From Psychrobium sp051201665 (GTDB lineage Bacteria > Pseudomonadota > Gammaproteobacteria > Enterobacterales > Psychrobiaceae): a stretch of 64,000 nt of DNA. The position numbers and the translations under genes are program-made. The notes beneath the pieces were generated by a model that did no database searches, was not told the DNA's origin, and worked only from the letters and a program-made list of their open reading frames with translations. The stretch lies in assembly GCF_051201665.1 (NCBI RefSeq), contig NZ_CP179210.1, positions 2,480,001 through 2,544,000 on the forward strand, in the 5' to 3' direction. Below, piece after piece: positions 55,774 through 64,000 of this stretch; position 1 is the stretch's first letter; every line of letters starts with the position of its first letter.

Positions 55774-56127
55774 ATGGCTAAATTATCAACACATGTATTA
55801 GATACAGCAAATGGCATACCGGCACAAGGCGTTAAATTAGAGTTTTTCCGAGTAGAAGGTTCATCCCCGCGATTAATAAAAACATTAACAACAAATGACG
55901 ATGGAAGAACTGATGAGTTATTATTAGATGAGTCTTCAATTGAAGTAGGTGAATACATTATTGTATTTCATGTCGCAGATTATTTTTCTAAAAATAATAC
56001 AAAACAAGACAAACCGACATTTTTAAATCGAATCCCGCTACATTTTGGTATATCAGATACTAATGCAAATTACCATGTCCCTCTCTTAGTGTCTCCATGG
56101 AGTTATTCAACTTACAAAGGTAGTTAA
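55774..56127 (+). CDS. uraH: 5-hydroxyisourate hydrolase UraH
   Basis: Transthyretin-like hydrolase of 117 residues that opens 5-hydroxyisourate to OHCU, the step before UraD. Catalytic His is in STHVLDTANGIPAQGVKLEF, Arg in NDDGRTDELLLD, and the diagnostic C-terminal tetrapeptide is YKGS (usually YRGS). The mature cytosolic form starts directly with the domain and has no signal peptide. AAGGACAAAGC precedes the ATG. Confidence 0.96.
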   Translation: MAKLSTHVLDTANGIPAQGVKLEFFRVEGSSPRLIKTLTTNDDGRTDELLLDESSIEVGEYIIVFHVADYFSKNNTKQDKPTFLNRIPLHFGISDTNANYHVPLLVSPWSYSTYKGS

Positions 56128-56169
56128 TTTATTACTTATAAATTTCAAATATTGATTTAGGAAACTGTA

Positions 56170-57450
56170 ATGGAAAAAAAATTACAAATAGAAGCGTTAA
56201 ACTACCATCATTACCCTAAACCGGGGAAGATTAGTATACAAGCGACGAAACCACTAGCTAGTCAAGCAGATTTATCTTTAGCATACTCACCTGGTGTTGC
56301 TGAACCTTGTTTAGCAATTAGTGACCAACCTATTTCCGCTGCAAAATATACGTCTAGAAGTAATTTAGTTGGTGTTATCACAAATGGAACCGCTGTCCTC
56401 GGGTTAGGTAATATAGGCCCATTGGCAGCAAAACCTGTTATGGAAGGTAAAGCAGTTTTATTTAAACACTTTGCCGATGTGGATGCTTTTGATATTGAAG
56501 TAGATGAATTAGATGTTGAAAATTTTTGTGACACTGTCGTCCGATTAGAACCAACCTTTGGAGGTATCAATCTAGAAGATATAAAAGCGCCAGAATGCTT
56601 TGCTATTGAAGAGAACCTTCGGGAGCGGATGAAAATACCTGTATTTCATGATGATCAACATGGTACAGCAATAGTCGCTTGTGCTGCTGTATTAAATGCA
56701 TTAAAAATTGTAAATAAATCAATTGACGAAATAAAGCTTGTGGTTTCTGGGGCTGGTGCTGCCGCAATTGCTTGTACTAATTTATTGTTATCACTGGGTA
56801 TAAAGCCACACAACACATTAATGCTTGATAGCACTGGGGTTATACATTCTGACAGAAAAAACCTTAGTGATATTAAAAAACAATATGCTATTGATACAAA
56901 TGCACGAACGCTTGAAGATGCAATGGATGGTTGCGATTTATTTTTAGGCGTGTCGCAACCTAACTTAATCAGTGAAAAAATGCTAATGAGCATGGCAAAT
57001 AACCCTATCATATTAGCAATGGCAAACCCTACTCCTGAAATAAGTCCTGAAATTGTTAAACGCTGTCGTCCCGATGCAATTGTGGCAACAGGACGCTCCG
57101 ATTACCCTAATCAGGTTAACAACGTGCTTTGTTTTCCATTTTTATTTAGAGGTGCATTGGATGTAGGTGCTACTAAAATTACCGAATCAATGAAGCATGC
57201 ATGTGTCATTGCATTAGCCGAATTAGCTACAAAAGAATGCCCAAAACATGTAGAGGCATCTTATAATGGAGAAACGCTATCGTTTGGTGCTGACTATATT
57301 CTACCTAAGCCCTTTGATACTCGTCTGATTACCAGCATAGCACCTGCTGTAGCTAAAGCAGCTATCGATGCAGGTGTCGCAACACTGCCATTTCACTGTA
57401 TCGATGAATATAGAGAAAGTTTATTAACTAAGTCACACATAAACGCATAA
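56170..57450 (+). CDS. Malic enzyme, short (MaeB-like without PTA domain)
   Basis: Decarboxylating malate dehydrogenase of 426 residues: SQADLSLAYSPGVAEPCLAI, VGVITNGTAVLGLGNIGPLAAKPVMEGKA, FDIEVDELDVENFCDTVVRLEPTFGGINLEDIKAPECF, PVFHDDQHGTAIVACAAVLNAL and the dinucleotide site VVSGAGAAAIACTNLL. It lacks the phosphotransacetylase-like tail of full MaeB. Placed 42 bp behind uraH, it should convert the malate made by GlcB from ureide-derived glyoxylate to pyruvate. Cofactor preference cannot be told by eye. The maeA product at 5905 is a different, long form. Confidence 0.94.
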   Translation: MEKKLQIEALNYHHYPKPGKISIQATKPLASQADLSLAYSPGVAEPCLAISDQPISAAKYTSRSNLVGVITNGTAVLGLGNIGPLAAKPVMEGKAVLFKHFADVDAFDIEVDELDVENFCDTVVRLEPTFGGINLEDIKAPECFAIEENLRERMKIPVFHDDQHGTAIVACAAVLNALKIVNKSIDEIKLVVSGAGAAAIACTNLLLSLGIKPHNTLMLDSTGVIHSDRKNLSDIKKQYAIDTNARTLEDAMDGCDLFLGVSQPNLISEKMLMSMANNPIILAMANPTPEISPEIVKRCRPDAIVATGRSDYPNQVNNVLCFPFLFRGALDVGATKITESMKHACVIALAELATKECPKHVEASYNGETLSFGADYILPKPFDTRLITSIAPAVAKAAIDAGVATLPFHCIDEYRESLLTKSHINA

Positions 57451-57487
57451 TTTTATTAGTATCAACCAACAAAATTGAGGTGACCAC

Positions 57488-57928
57488 ATGAAACAATGGA
57501 ATATTTATCTTTCAGGTGAAATTCATACTAATTGGCGTCAGCAAATTGAAGAAGGTTGTCGTTCATTACCTGTTACCTTTACATCACCAGTGACGAATCA
57601 TGATTCTAGCGATGCAGCTGGAGATCATCTTGGCCATATAGAAGATTCATATTGGCGCGATCACCAATCATCAAAAGTTAATGCAATAAGAACTCAAACA
57701 CTGATTCAATCCTGTGATTTAGCCGTTATAAGGTTTGGAGAAGAGTATAAACAATGGAATGCTGCGTTTGATGCAGGTTATTGCAGTGCTTTAAATAAAG
57801 CATACATTACCTTGCATAGCGCCAATATAATACATCCATTAAAAGAAGTTGATGCAATGGCGCTAGCATGGGCAAAAACCCCTGATGACGTTATTAAAGT
57901 AATTGAATATGTTGTTACACCAAAGTGA
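57488..57928 (+). CDS. ytoQ: YtoQ-family protein
   Basis: A 146-residue protein matching the YtoQ family throughout: WNIYLSGEIHTNWRQQIEEGC, TSPVTNHDSSDAAGDHLG, YWRDHQSSKVNAIRTQTLIQSCDLAVIRFGEEYKQWNAAFDAGYCSAL. The fold resembles nucleoside 2-deoxyribosyltransferases, but no activity is established to my knowledge. Its place in a urate operon is a hint of a base- or ureide-related role. Confidence 0.85.
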   Translation: MKQWNIYLSGEIHTNWRQQIEEGCRSLPVTFTSPVTNHDSSDAAGDHLGHIEDSYWRDHQSSKVNAIRTQTLIQSCDLAVIRFGEEYKQWNAAFDAGYCSALNKAYITLHSANIIHPLKEVDAMALAWAKTPDDVIKVIEYVVTPK

Positions 57929-57952
57929 ACTAACTAAATAAAGGAAAACATT

Positions 57953-58852
57953 ATGGCAGAATATAAACGAATACTTGTAGCTGTTACTCCTCATAGAGAA
58001 GAACACCCCGCATTAGCTAGAGCTGTATTTTTAGCAAATAAATACAATGCCGTGTTAGTTCTAGGTAGCTCAATGTATAATCGGAGTATCGAAAAATCGT
58101 CAAACGTTACGAATGAAAGTTGCGACGATGTTAAGAAAGCACTTATTGATGATCAAAAAAAGGTCATGGAGAAACTAGCCGCTTCCTTAAATATTAATAC
58201 ATCAACAGAATGCATAGTTACCTGGAATAAAAAATGGTATGAAGGTGTTATTGATTTAGCAGTTCAAGCCGATTGTAATCTTATTATTAAAGAAACAAAA
58301 CAATACAAAAAATCGGTAAGTAACCTATTTACGCCTGATCACTGGAATTTATTACGATATAGCCCTATTAACGTACTTATGGTCAGCAATACAAGTTGGG
58401 AAAAAAGTGGTGATATTGTGACTGCCGTTAGTTTAGATGGCTTAGATATACAGCATCAACGTTTGACACAAGAAGTTGCGAAAGAGTCTGTTGCCCTAGC
58501 CAAGTATTATGATGCTAATTTGCACTTTGTTAATACCGTAACTAAAGCACCTATGCATATCGCTATAGATCGATCTTCATTTGATCCTGATAAAGTTAAT
58601 CAAAGGGTTATGGCAAAGCACAAAAACGATATCCAAGAATTGGCTGACAACTTAGAGTTGCACGACGTTAATATCATCGTTAAAGAAGGCTTACCGGGCA
58701 AAGTAGTTCCTAATATATGTAATGAATTAGATGCAAAATTATTAGTACTCGGCTCTGTTGGGCGCAAAGGTATTAATGCCGCCTTATTAGGCAACACAGC
58801 AGAATACATTATTGATAAAATTAACTGCGATACCCTTGTTATTAAAGGATAA
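57953..58852 (+). CDS. Tandem universal stress protein (UspE-like)
   Basis: A 299-residue protein with two Usp domains: ILVAVTPHREEHPALARAVFLANKYNAVLVL begins the first, and VTAVSLDGLDIQHQRLTQEVAKESVALAKYYDANLHFVNTV the second, whose nucleotide-binding loop is LLVLGSVGRKGINAALLGNTAEYI. The second domain keeps the G-x2-G-x9-G-(S/T) type loop, so it may bind ATP; the first seems degenerate. It follows ytoQ by 24 bp and its end nearly joins the transporter gene. Confidence 0.88.
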   Translation: MAEYKRILVAVTPHREEHPALARAVFLANKYNAVLVLGSSMYNRSIEKSSNVTNESCDDVKKALIDDQKKVMEKLAASLNINTSTECIVTWNKKWYEGVIDLAVQADCNLIIKETKQYKKSVSNLFTPDHWNLLRYSPINVLMVSNTSWEKSGDIVTAVSLDGLDIQHQRLTQEVAKESVALAKYYDANLHFVNTVTKAPMHIAIDRSSFDPDKVNQRVMAKHKNDIQELADNLELHDVNIIVKEGLPGKVVPNICNELDAKLLVLGSVGRKGINAALLGNTAEYIIDKINCDTLVIKG

Positions 58853-58868
58853 AGGCAGTACCCATAAT

Positions 58869-60059
58869 TTGTTAAAGACTAAAAGTATAAGGACAAGTAT
58901 TTTGGTACTAGTCCTTATACTTATTTCTCTAAATTTACGTCCAGCATTGACCTCTATAGCGCCAGTGATGGAAAGCATTGTTCAAGATTTGTCAATTAGC
59001 CGTGCTAGTGCTGGGCTAATTACGACTATTCCAGTCTTGCTTATGGGCTTACTCGCTCCTTTAGCACCAATACTTGTCAGGCGATTGAGCCAAGACTTTG
59101 TATTAACGGCTACCATGGCAATACTCTCTTTTGCTTTTGCGCTACGTTATTTCAGTCAATCTAGCTTGCCGTTATTACTGACCTCCGCTTTTATTGCAGG
59201 TAGTGGTATAGCCATCGCTGGACCATTGATGTCAGGATTTATAAAACAGTATTTTGCCAATAAAATGGGAGTTGCTGTTACGATTTACTCCGTTAGTATT
59301 TCTATAGGGGCATCACTTGCTGTCGCATTGACTATCCCAATTATAAAAATAAATGGCGGACAATGGGGAGTAGGACTTGCTTCATGGGGGGTATTGTCTA
59401 TTATGGCCGTTTTAGTTTTATTGATATTTTTACCAACATCACTCAAAAAGCCCCTTTCTCTAGCAAGCCATCAAAAGCTTCCGTTACGTTCATTAAAAGC
59501 TTGGTTGCTTACATTATTCTTTGCTGCTCAAGCAGGAATATTTTATGCGTTATCAACATGGATAGTAGCCCATTATGAACAAGTAGGGTTTAGTCTGATA
59601 AAAGCAAGTATGCTTGCTAGTGTTTTTATGGGATCTGGCATTATTGGCGCTTTGGTAATACCTTTATTATCTTCACAAATTTCAGAACGTCGAAAATTGA
59701 TTGTTGCAGTAACGTTAACCTCGACTTTATTGTTATTATGTGTTGCTTGGGCACCACAATGGAAGCCAACCATAGTTCTATGTTTTTTAGGCGTTACTAG
59801 TTCCGGTACTTTTGCCTTGGCGCTCTCACTACCTGTTTTAGAGTCTGACTCACCACAAAGCGCTTCTCAGCTATCATCAATGATGTCATTTTTTGGCTAT
59901 ATACTCGGCGGCATAGCCCCTTTATTGATAGGTACTGGTCGAGATATTACAGGTAGCTTTTACTGGCCTTTTACTTTTTTAAGTGTATTGAGTCTAAGCA
60001 TGGTGATTATTGCAATATTTCTACCTAATGCTGAAGCTACAGCCAAATATTCTGATTAA
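58869..60059 (+). CDS. MFS transporter of the CynX/NimT family
   Basis: Inner-membrane transporter of about 396 residues with about 12 predicted helices: LVLILISLNLRPALTSIAPVMESIVQDLSISRASAGLITTIPVLLMGLLAPLAP is the family's typical N-terminus. I prefer TTG at 58869, preceded by AAAGGCAG, over the in-frame TTG at 58812, which would overlap usp. It closes the urate operon, and since the NCS2 permease nearby is dead, it could be the remaining importer of urate, allantoin or a related acid; substrate unproven. Confidence 0.85.
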   Translation: MLKTKSIRTSILVLVLILISLNLRPALTSIAPVMESIVQDLSISRASAGLITTIPVLLMGLLAPLAPILVRRLSQDFVLTATMAILSFAFALRYFSQSSLPLLLTSAFIAGSGIAIAGPLMSGFIKQYFANKMGVAVTIYSVSISIGASLAVALTIPIIKINGGQWGVGLASWGVLSIMAVLVLLIFLPTSLKKPLSLASHQKLPLRSLKAWLLTLFFAAQAGIFYALSTWIVAHYEQVGFSLIKASMLASVFMGSGIIGALVIPLLSSQISERRKLIVAVTLTSTLLLLCVAWAPQWKPTIVLCFLGVTSSGTFALALSLPVLESDSPQSASQLSSMMSFFGYILGGIAPLLIGTGRDITGSFYWPFTFLSVLSLSMVIIAIFLPNAEATAKYSD

Positions 60060-60081
60060 CATAACATCTAAACCTAAATTG

Positions 60082-60395
60082 TTAAGCAGCTTCTTTATAT
60101 TGCTCTGGATTTAGCTCCACAGCACCTATTGGCTGCCTGTTTCTTTCATTTATCGACCATCGCTCAGGATGTTCATTTCTTTTCTCTTGATACAACGTTT
60201 TTCGCTTTGCTAATATTTGAATATCAAGACCTTTATGCCTTTGGTTTGGCGTGACAAATTTGATCCTGCTATGGCGATGTTCATTGTTGTACCAGTAAAC
60301 GAACTCTTTCACCCATTGTCGTGCTTCATCTAAGGGTTTAAAACCCTTAGAAGGCCAACGTGGAGTAATCGTCCGTAAACCACACCTAACATTAG
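60082..60395 (-). pseudogene. IS3-family transposase, C-terminal fragment
   Basis: Frame LRTITPRWPSKGFKPLDEARQWVKEFVYWYNNEHRHSRIKFVTPNQRHKG reads to ELNPEQYKEAA and a stop at 60082. This is the last part of an OrfB integrase domain; the catalytic core is missing. It differs from the IS3 at 46970 and ends near the MFS gene. Confidence 0.8.
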
Positions 60396-60886
60396 CCCCT
60401 TCTAAACATTATGCACTCTTCTAGTTTAAAAAAGAGTAAGTATGATACAACCTAGTACTCAAAATAAATGGCTTTCTATTGTTGAGCAACAAAAACAAAG
60501 CCCTTTAACGATTGAGCAATTTTGTGCTCAACTTAAAATATCTCCGTCGACTTTTTATCAACGTAAACGTGAATTATCGACATCAGCTCAGCAAGACACT
60601 GTATTTATCAAAGCCCGTCACACGCAAACGGTTGAACTTGAAGCGCAAGTACCTCCAATCTAACCTTTCCATCGCAAACTACCCCTCAATATTTGGCGGC
60701 ATTTATCAACGAACTATCCTTATGAAAATGTTCACCTCCTTGCCTGAGGTCTTTCTTTACCGTGACTTTGTGGACTTTGGCAAATCAATAAATGGTTTGT
60801 CGGTGATTATTGAACAACAAATGCAGTTATCACCGCTAACCGGTAGTGGATATGTTTTATGTAATAAAGGGCGCGATAAGCATAAA

Positions 60887-61361
60887 AAACTCGGCCGCAA
60901 GCGACCGAGTTTTAGAGCAAGTCTAGCTGATCTGAATGCATTTCTTTTTGATCTAATTCAGCCAGCTGCTCTTGCACATATTTTCTAATGTTCTTCATTC
61001 GCATTACCAATCGTTTCGACAAAATAACTTTGAGTCCATAGCTTTCACCCCAAAAATATTTTTTCTTAATTTCAGGATAAATTCTGAAAAACTCACGCGC
61101 TGTAATACTTTTTATAACTTGCATCACATTGCTCGGTGATTGCTTTGGAACACTTCTCACGACCATATGAATATGATCTTCTGGGATTTCAAGTTCCACT
61201 ATATCAATATCGTAATCATATCCAATCTTTTGAATAATCGCCTTCATCGTTGCACGATAATGCTCCATAAACACTTTGTGCCTATACTTGGGTATCCAGA
61301 CAAAATGATACATAAGCCTGAATACATGGTGCGAATTTCGTTGAAGATCCATGTACTAAAG
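60887..61361 (-). mobile_element. IS200/IS605-family element
   Basis: About 475 bp holding only tnpA. The left boundary has a strong hairpin, AACTCGG.CCGCAAGCG.CCGAGTT (60888-60912), as required by Y1 transposases and also able to end transcription. No target duplication, as expected. It splits the IS66 tnpB gene. Ends are approximate. Confidence 0.8.
60912..61352 (-). CDS. tnpA: IS200-type Y1 transposase TnpA
   Basis: Intact 146-residue HUH transposase acting on single-stranded DNA. The HUH pair is in IPEDHIHMVVRSVPKQSPSNVMQVIKS and the catalytic tyrosine is the one in NIRKYVQEQLAELDQ near residue 125. The start LQRNSHHVFRLMYHFVWIPKYRHKVF is typical. No TnpB-like nuclease accompanies it. 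Confidence 0.93.
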   Translation of the reverse strand: MDLQRNSHHVFRLMYHFVWIPKYRHKVFMEHYRATMKAIIQKIGYDYDIDIVELEIPEDHIHMVVRSVPKQSPSNVMQVIKSITAREFFRIYPEIKKKYFWGESYGLKVILSKRLVMRMKNIRKYVQEQLAELDQKEMHSDQLDLL

Positions 61362-61895
61362 AATATAGACTGGGATAAAACGGGGTTCGCGCTGTGGTAT
61401 AAACGCCTTAAAAAAAGATAAATTCAAATGGCCGACCAAACTTACAACCCAAACATTTAATCTGTTTGAGCAGCAACTACTCTGGTTGTTTGAAGACTTT
61501 GATGTTGTTTTGACTGAAAGTTGACATTGGGAAGCTGCCCAAAATAGATGCTAAACAAGAGTTAACTACATCACCTAGTACACCACCTCTGATACGTTCA
61601 ATATATACTGGACCTTTAGTAGGCTCACGTGAAACCATAGAGTTAGCAGTTAAGTCACCTGTTGTTTCAATCGCGGTTACTACTGAAATAATAGCCACTG
61701 GAATAAATGCTGCTAAGTCAAAGTTAATGCCGTATTTAAATGGTACAGGAATAGTGATTAATGCACCATCTGGAATTGCCATATTAACCATACCCATAAA
61801 GTATGCTGTGATATAACCAACTAACATACCGGTCATAATACCAGAGAGGCGTAGTACTTGGTTCTCAAAACGATTAATGAAAATAATTGTTACTA

Positions 61896-62255
61896 GGGTC
61901 TGTTGAACTTTGTGGTTCAAATTTTGTTCAATCTAAAAGGATTTTGGGCACATGTTCATTGTTCCAGACTGAGCATAAGCACCCACATCCCTGTGGGCGA
62001 GGCATGAGGATTGATGCTGGGTTTACCCCAGTGAATGACGAATAACGCCGCACAAAATACTTTTAGGTGAATCCTACGGACAGCATTTGTTTGTTATTTC
62101 TACGGCGTTATCGCCTATTCGTGTATTGCTACAGGGATGTAGCTCATTAGGATAATGCAGGAGCTATTATCGAGCCAGCTACACCACATAGGCTCTGCCT
62201 TGTAGAAACCCCAAACAAATTGCTGCAAAAATGAACTCAAAAGATCAACAGACCC
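61896..62255. mobile_element. 360-bp IS5-related MITE, copy 2
   Basis: Inverted copy of 50704-51063, same length, with TA at 61894-61895 and 62256-62257. It splits the permease between VVVL and VTIIFINRF; removing it with one TA restores the frame. One end reads GGGTCTGTTGAACTTTG rather than GATCTTT, a small divergence from copy 1. Confidence 0.92.
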
Positions 62256-62652
62256 TAATACTACAACACCAACAATGACGAACTTAGCGGCACCTATATC
62301 CGGATTACCAAAGCCACCCGCCAGATCGGTCATGCCGACTTTAATCAACGACATGCCGATTGTAGTAATACCCGTAGTAACAGGTGTTATTCCACTTTTC
62401 ATTTTATTAATAACTCGACTTAAGAATATTTCAACAAAAGAGGCAAAGAAAGCGACACCAAAAATCATCGCTAAAATATCTTCTGGCGTGCCACCACGGT
62501 TTTTAACAATAAAACCTGCGGCTAGAATAGAACTTAAAAAAGCAAAACTGGTTTCTTGTACACAGAGTAAGCCCGAGCCTATCGGCCCAACTTGTATTGC
62601 CTGAAGAAAGGTACCAATACCCGATACAAATAATTACATTGATATTAAATAA

Positions 62653-63641
62653 CCTGAGATCGGCTTAAGAAACGACGATCTGATTCATCTCAACGTCAGT
62701 GATATTTAGTTGTGGTTTGTTTTCTTTCAGAGAATAAGCCACAAGCCCAGCAATGAGATTTAACATTAAGCCATTCATGCTTCTATGTCTGGAATGCTCA
62801 ATTTGTGAAATGTTTTTCAATTGGTCATTGATTGTTTCAATAATAAATCGCCTAGATAGTATGGCCCTATCCCAAATAGACAGTACCTTTGCTTTCATAT
62901 TTTTTCGCACATTTGTTACTAAAGTGACTCCTTGTTCTAGCAAATTACTTTCTAATGCTTTACTTATGTAGCCCTTATCAGCATAGAGTTTATCTGGCAG
63001 GTCTGATGCCATACCTTCAACGGGTTGAGTATCATGCACGTTCGCAGCCGTTATTTTCGCTGCAACAATCTCCCCTAGGTGATTCACTATCAAATGGAGC
63101 TTAAATCCAAAATACCAGCCCATAGTCCCTTTACCTCGTTTAGCAATTCCATCAAATGTTTTGTGGCGTGGGATTCTTAAATTGTGGCAAACTTTAATGC
63201 TTGTAGAGTCAATAAATTCAAGGCCTGTAGGCTGCCCCTTAATCGCAGAAAAATAACTGCACAACGGCACTAATGTCGTTGGCATGACTTCTAAAAATCG
63301 TGTGTAACTAAGCAAGTATGGGAATTGTTTTTTGTAAAAACGCTGAATGAACCCGATGTAATAGTTTTTAAAGTCTCTGTGATTCGACATATGGAATAAA
63401 ATAACGATAGTCATCACTTCACTTGTGGCCATTCGACCTTTACGCTGCCGCTTTCTCGTCCCATCAGACAGTAATTGCTTTTCCCATTGAGGAATAAAAA
63501 CTTCACAAAAATCATCGACATCACAAAATATTTCAACTAACTTATCCATACGCTCACCGTTTATAGTGTTTAAATCGTTTCTTGTTCGAAAGATCTGATC
63601 ACTAGGTGGGCTATTAGTTCAATTTTTATCCCGAGTTCAGG
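62653..63641 (-). mobile_element. IS982-family element
   Basis: A 989-bp element with ends CCTGAGATCGGCTTAAGAA and CCTGAACTCGGGATAAAAA (inverted) and an 8-bp duplication TTAAATAA at 62645-62652 and 63642-63649. It sits within the NCS2 permease codons SYLIS. Confidence 0.93.
62665..63549 (-). CDS. IS982-family transposase
   Basis: Intact 294-residue transposase: MDKLVEIFCDVDDFCEVFIPQWEKQLL, SEVMTIVILFHMSNHRDFKNYY, catalytic GLEFIDSTSIKVCHNLRIPRHKTF, YFGFKLHLIVNHLGEI, LPDKLYADKGYISKALE and RRFIIETINDQLKNISQIEHSRHRS, the last holding the DDE glutamate. Confidence 0.95.
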   Translation of the reverse strand: MDKLVEIFCDVDDFCEVFIPQWEKQLLSDGTRKRQRKGRMATSEVMTIVILFHMSNHRDFKNYYIGFIQRFYKKQFPYLLSYTRFLEVMPTTLVPLCSYFSAIKGQPTGLEFIDSTSIKVCHNLRIPRHKTFDGIAKRGKGTMGWYFGFKLHLIVNHLGEIVAAKITAANVHDTQPVEGMASDLPDKLYADKGYISKALESNLLEQGVTLVTNVRKNMKAKVLSIWDRAILSRRFIIETINDQLKNISQIEHSRHRSMNGLMLNLIAGLVAYSLKENKPQLNITDVEMNQIVVS

Positions 63642-63893
63642 TTAAATAAGATAATTCACTGCCTAAGCCTAAAACGCCACCAATGATTAACGCTGGGGTG
63701 ATAATACCGACAAAGCTGGCCAAAATATGCTAAAAGGCCGCAAAGAAGGCTTTTTGTGGTGAAGGAATGTCGTGAAGTCCGTATAGCAACTCCAATTTTC
63801 TTTCTGATGTGCTCATAGAAACCTCTATTTTATGTTGTTATATTATAATAATTATTTTTCTAGTTATTCTCCAGGTAGGTAAACAGCACGACG

Positions 63894-64000
63894 TTAGGCA
63901 CGTGCTAATTGTGCGGCTAAGATGATCTGCTTGGCCATCAATTGGTCAAGGTCGACATCGACGACTTCGCCATCTAACACCCGCCATTTACCGGCAACCA
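63894..64000 (-). CDS. 8-oxoguanine deaminase-like amidohydrolase, C-terminal end only
   Basis: The frame entering from the right edge reads VAGKWRVLDGEVVDVDLDQLMAKQIILAAQLARA and stops at 63894-63896. This is the tail of cytosine/guanine-deaminase-type amidohydrolases, closest by eye to 8-oxoguanine deaminases (V-x-G-x-W-x-V-x-DG-x...DL-x-x-L). It lies 78 bp upstream of the permease start, so the two would have formed a purine uptake and deamination operon. With only 35 residues visible the assignment is provisional. Confidence 0.55.
   Translation of the reverse strand, partial: VAGKWRVLDGEVVDVDLDQLMAKQIILAAQLARA

Larger units (their letters stand above)
60442..61505 (+). pseudogene. IS66 tnpA-tnpB remnant, frameshifted and split by IS200
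   Basis: tnpA starts at 60442 (WLSIVEQQKQSPLTIEQFCAQLKISPSTFYQRKREL) and shifts frame near 60650; its true end, LTFPSQTTPQYLAAFINELSL, is in another frame. tnpB starts at 60721 (MKMFTSLPEVFLYRDFVDFGKSINGLSVIIEQQMQLSPLTGS), is cut by the IS200 near 60887, resumes as IDWDKTGFALWYKRLKK, and after a further shift reads KFKWPTKLTTQTFNLFEQQLLWLFEDFDVV into the permease remnant. This is the accessory-gene type of IS66, different from the element at 2555. Confidence 0.82.
61503..63816 (-). pseudogene. NCS2 xanthine/uracil-type permease, multiply disrupted
   Basis: Reading leftward from ATG 63816: MSTSERKLELLYGLHDIPSPQKAFFAAF, TAG (63730-63732), HILASFVGIITPALIIGGVLGLG, then IS982, then SYLISM, TAA (62634-62636), LFVSGIGTFLQAIQVGPIGSGLLCVQETSFAF, GNPDIGAAKFVIVGVVVL, then the 360-bp MITE, then ENQVLRLSGIMTGMLVGYITAYFMG and VVTAIETTGDLTANS to STFSQNN, where IS66 sequence replaces the C-terminus. 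The conserved NCS2 motifs place it with urate/xanthine permeases (UacT/XanP-like). Frame is restored across both insertions, leaving two stops and the lost tail. Confidence 0.9.

Noticed and set aside
58812..58868. Earlier TTG start for the MFS transporter
   Set aside because: It would overlap the universal stress gene by 41 bp and has no ribosome-binding site, whereas AAAGGCAG precedes the TTG at 58869.
61929..62250. Reading frames within the 360-bp MITEs
   Set aside because: Frames through the two copies merely continue from the interrupted host genes; they show no transposase or other family features.

Overview
The window looks like chromosome from a marine gammaproteobacterium of the Alteromonadales, most likely Colwelliaceae (Colwellia/Thalassotalea-like). 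The grounds are low GC, SeqA, the gene orders ybfF-DUF2788-ybfE-fldA and mazG-pyrG-eno, a VC2046/SO_2500-family protein, a large TonB receptor, and protein sequences close to, but distinct from, enterics. This is judged from protein similarity recalled by eye; no database was searched.

Layout. 1-2228: divergent bioB/bioA with a probable BirA operator between them. 2218-5091: a small gene broken by an IS66-type element, then fur and a 157-bp deletion derivative (MITE) of the same element. 5176-12604: core genes seqA, maeA, ybfF, DUF2788, ybfE, fldA, alaA and a dGTPase-like HD protein. 12626-20094: a compact catabolic island with a MalT-like LuxR regulator divergent from a hydantoinase/oxoprolinase-family protein, a DUF917 protein and a TonB-dependent receptor. 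20225-27610: housekeeping genes, tRNA-Tyr, a receiver-TPR protein, queE/queC and small exported proteins. 27636-36060: an IS-rich stretch holding a second DUF917 gene paired with a hydantoin-racemase-like gene. 36448-40467: core mazG-pyrG-eno and a truncated cyclophilin. 40584-64000: a purine/ureide degradation locus heavily hit by insertion sequences.

The purine locus reads as a nearly complete route from urate to central carbon. UraH and UraD convert 5-hydroxyisourate to allantoin. AllE and a PucG-like aminotransferase act on ureidoglycine. Malate synthase G takes glyoxylate to malate, and a malic enzyme takes malate to pyruvate. A MarR regulator, an MFS transporter, a universal stress protein and a YtoQ protein accompany them, and the 3' end of an 8-oxoguanine deaminase-like gene enters at the right edge. 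No urate oxidase, allantoinase or allantoate amidohydrolase is in the window.

Several genes in or next to this locus are dead or interrupted. An NCS2 purine permease carries two stop codons, an IS982 and a 360-bp MITE, and its C-terminus is lost. An FAD oxidoreductase carries the same MITE at its start and a three-level nest (IS256 holding IS21 holding IS3) near its end. A phosphoglycolate phosphatase carries a stop codon and the 157-bp MITE. In most cases removing the insertions plus one target duplication restores a single frame, which fixes the order and identity of the insertions.

The best candidates for something undescribed are the DUF917/hydantoinase/TonB/MalT-like cluster with its distant second DUF917-racemase pair, the reconstructed FAD oxidoreductase of the ureide locus, and a probable programmed -1 frameshift in the IS1634 transposase.
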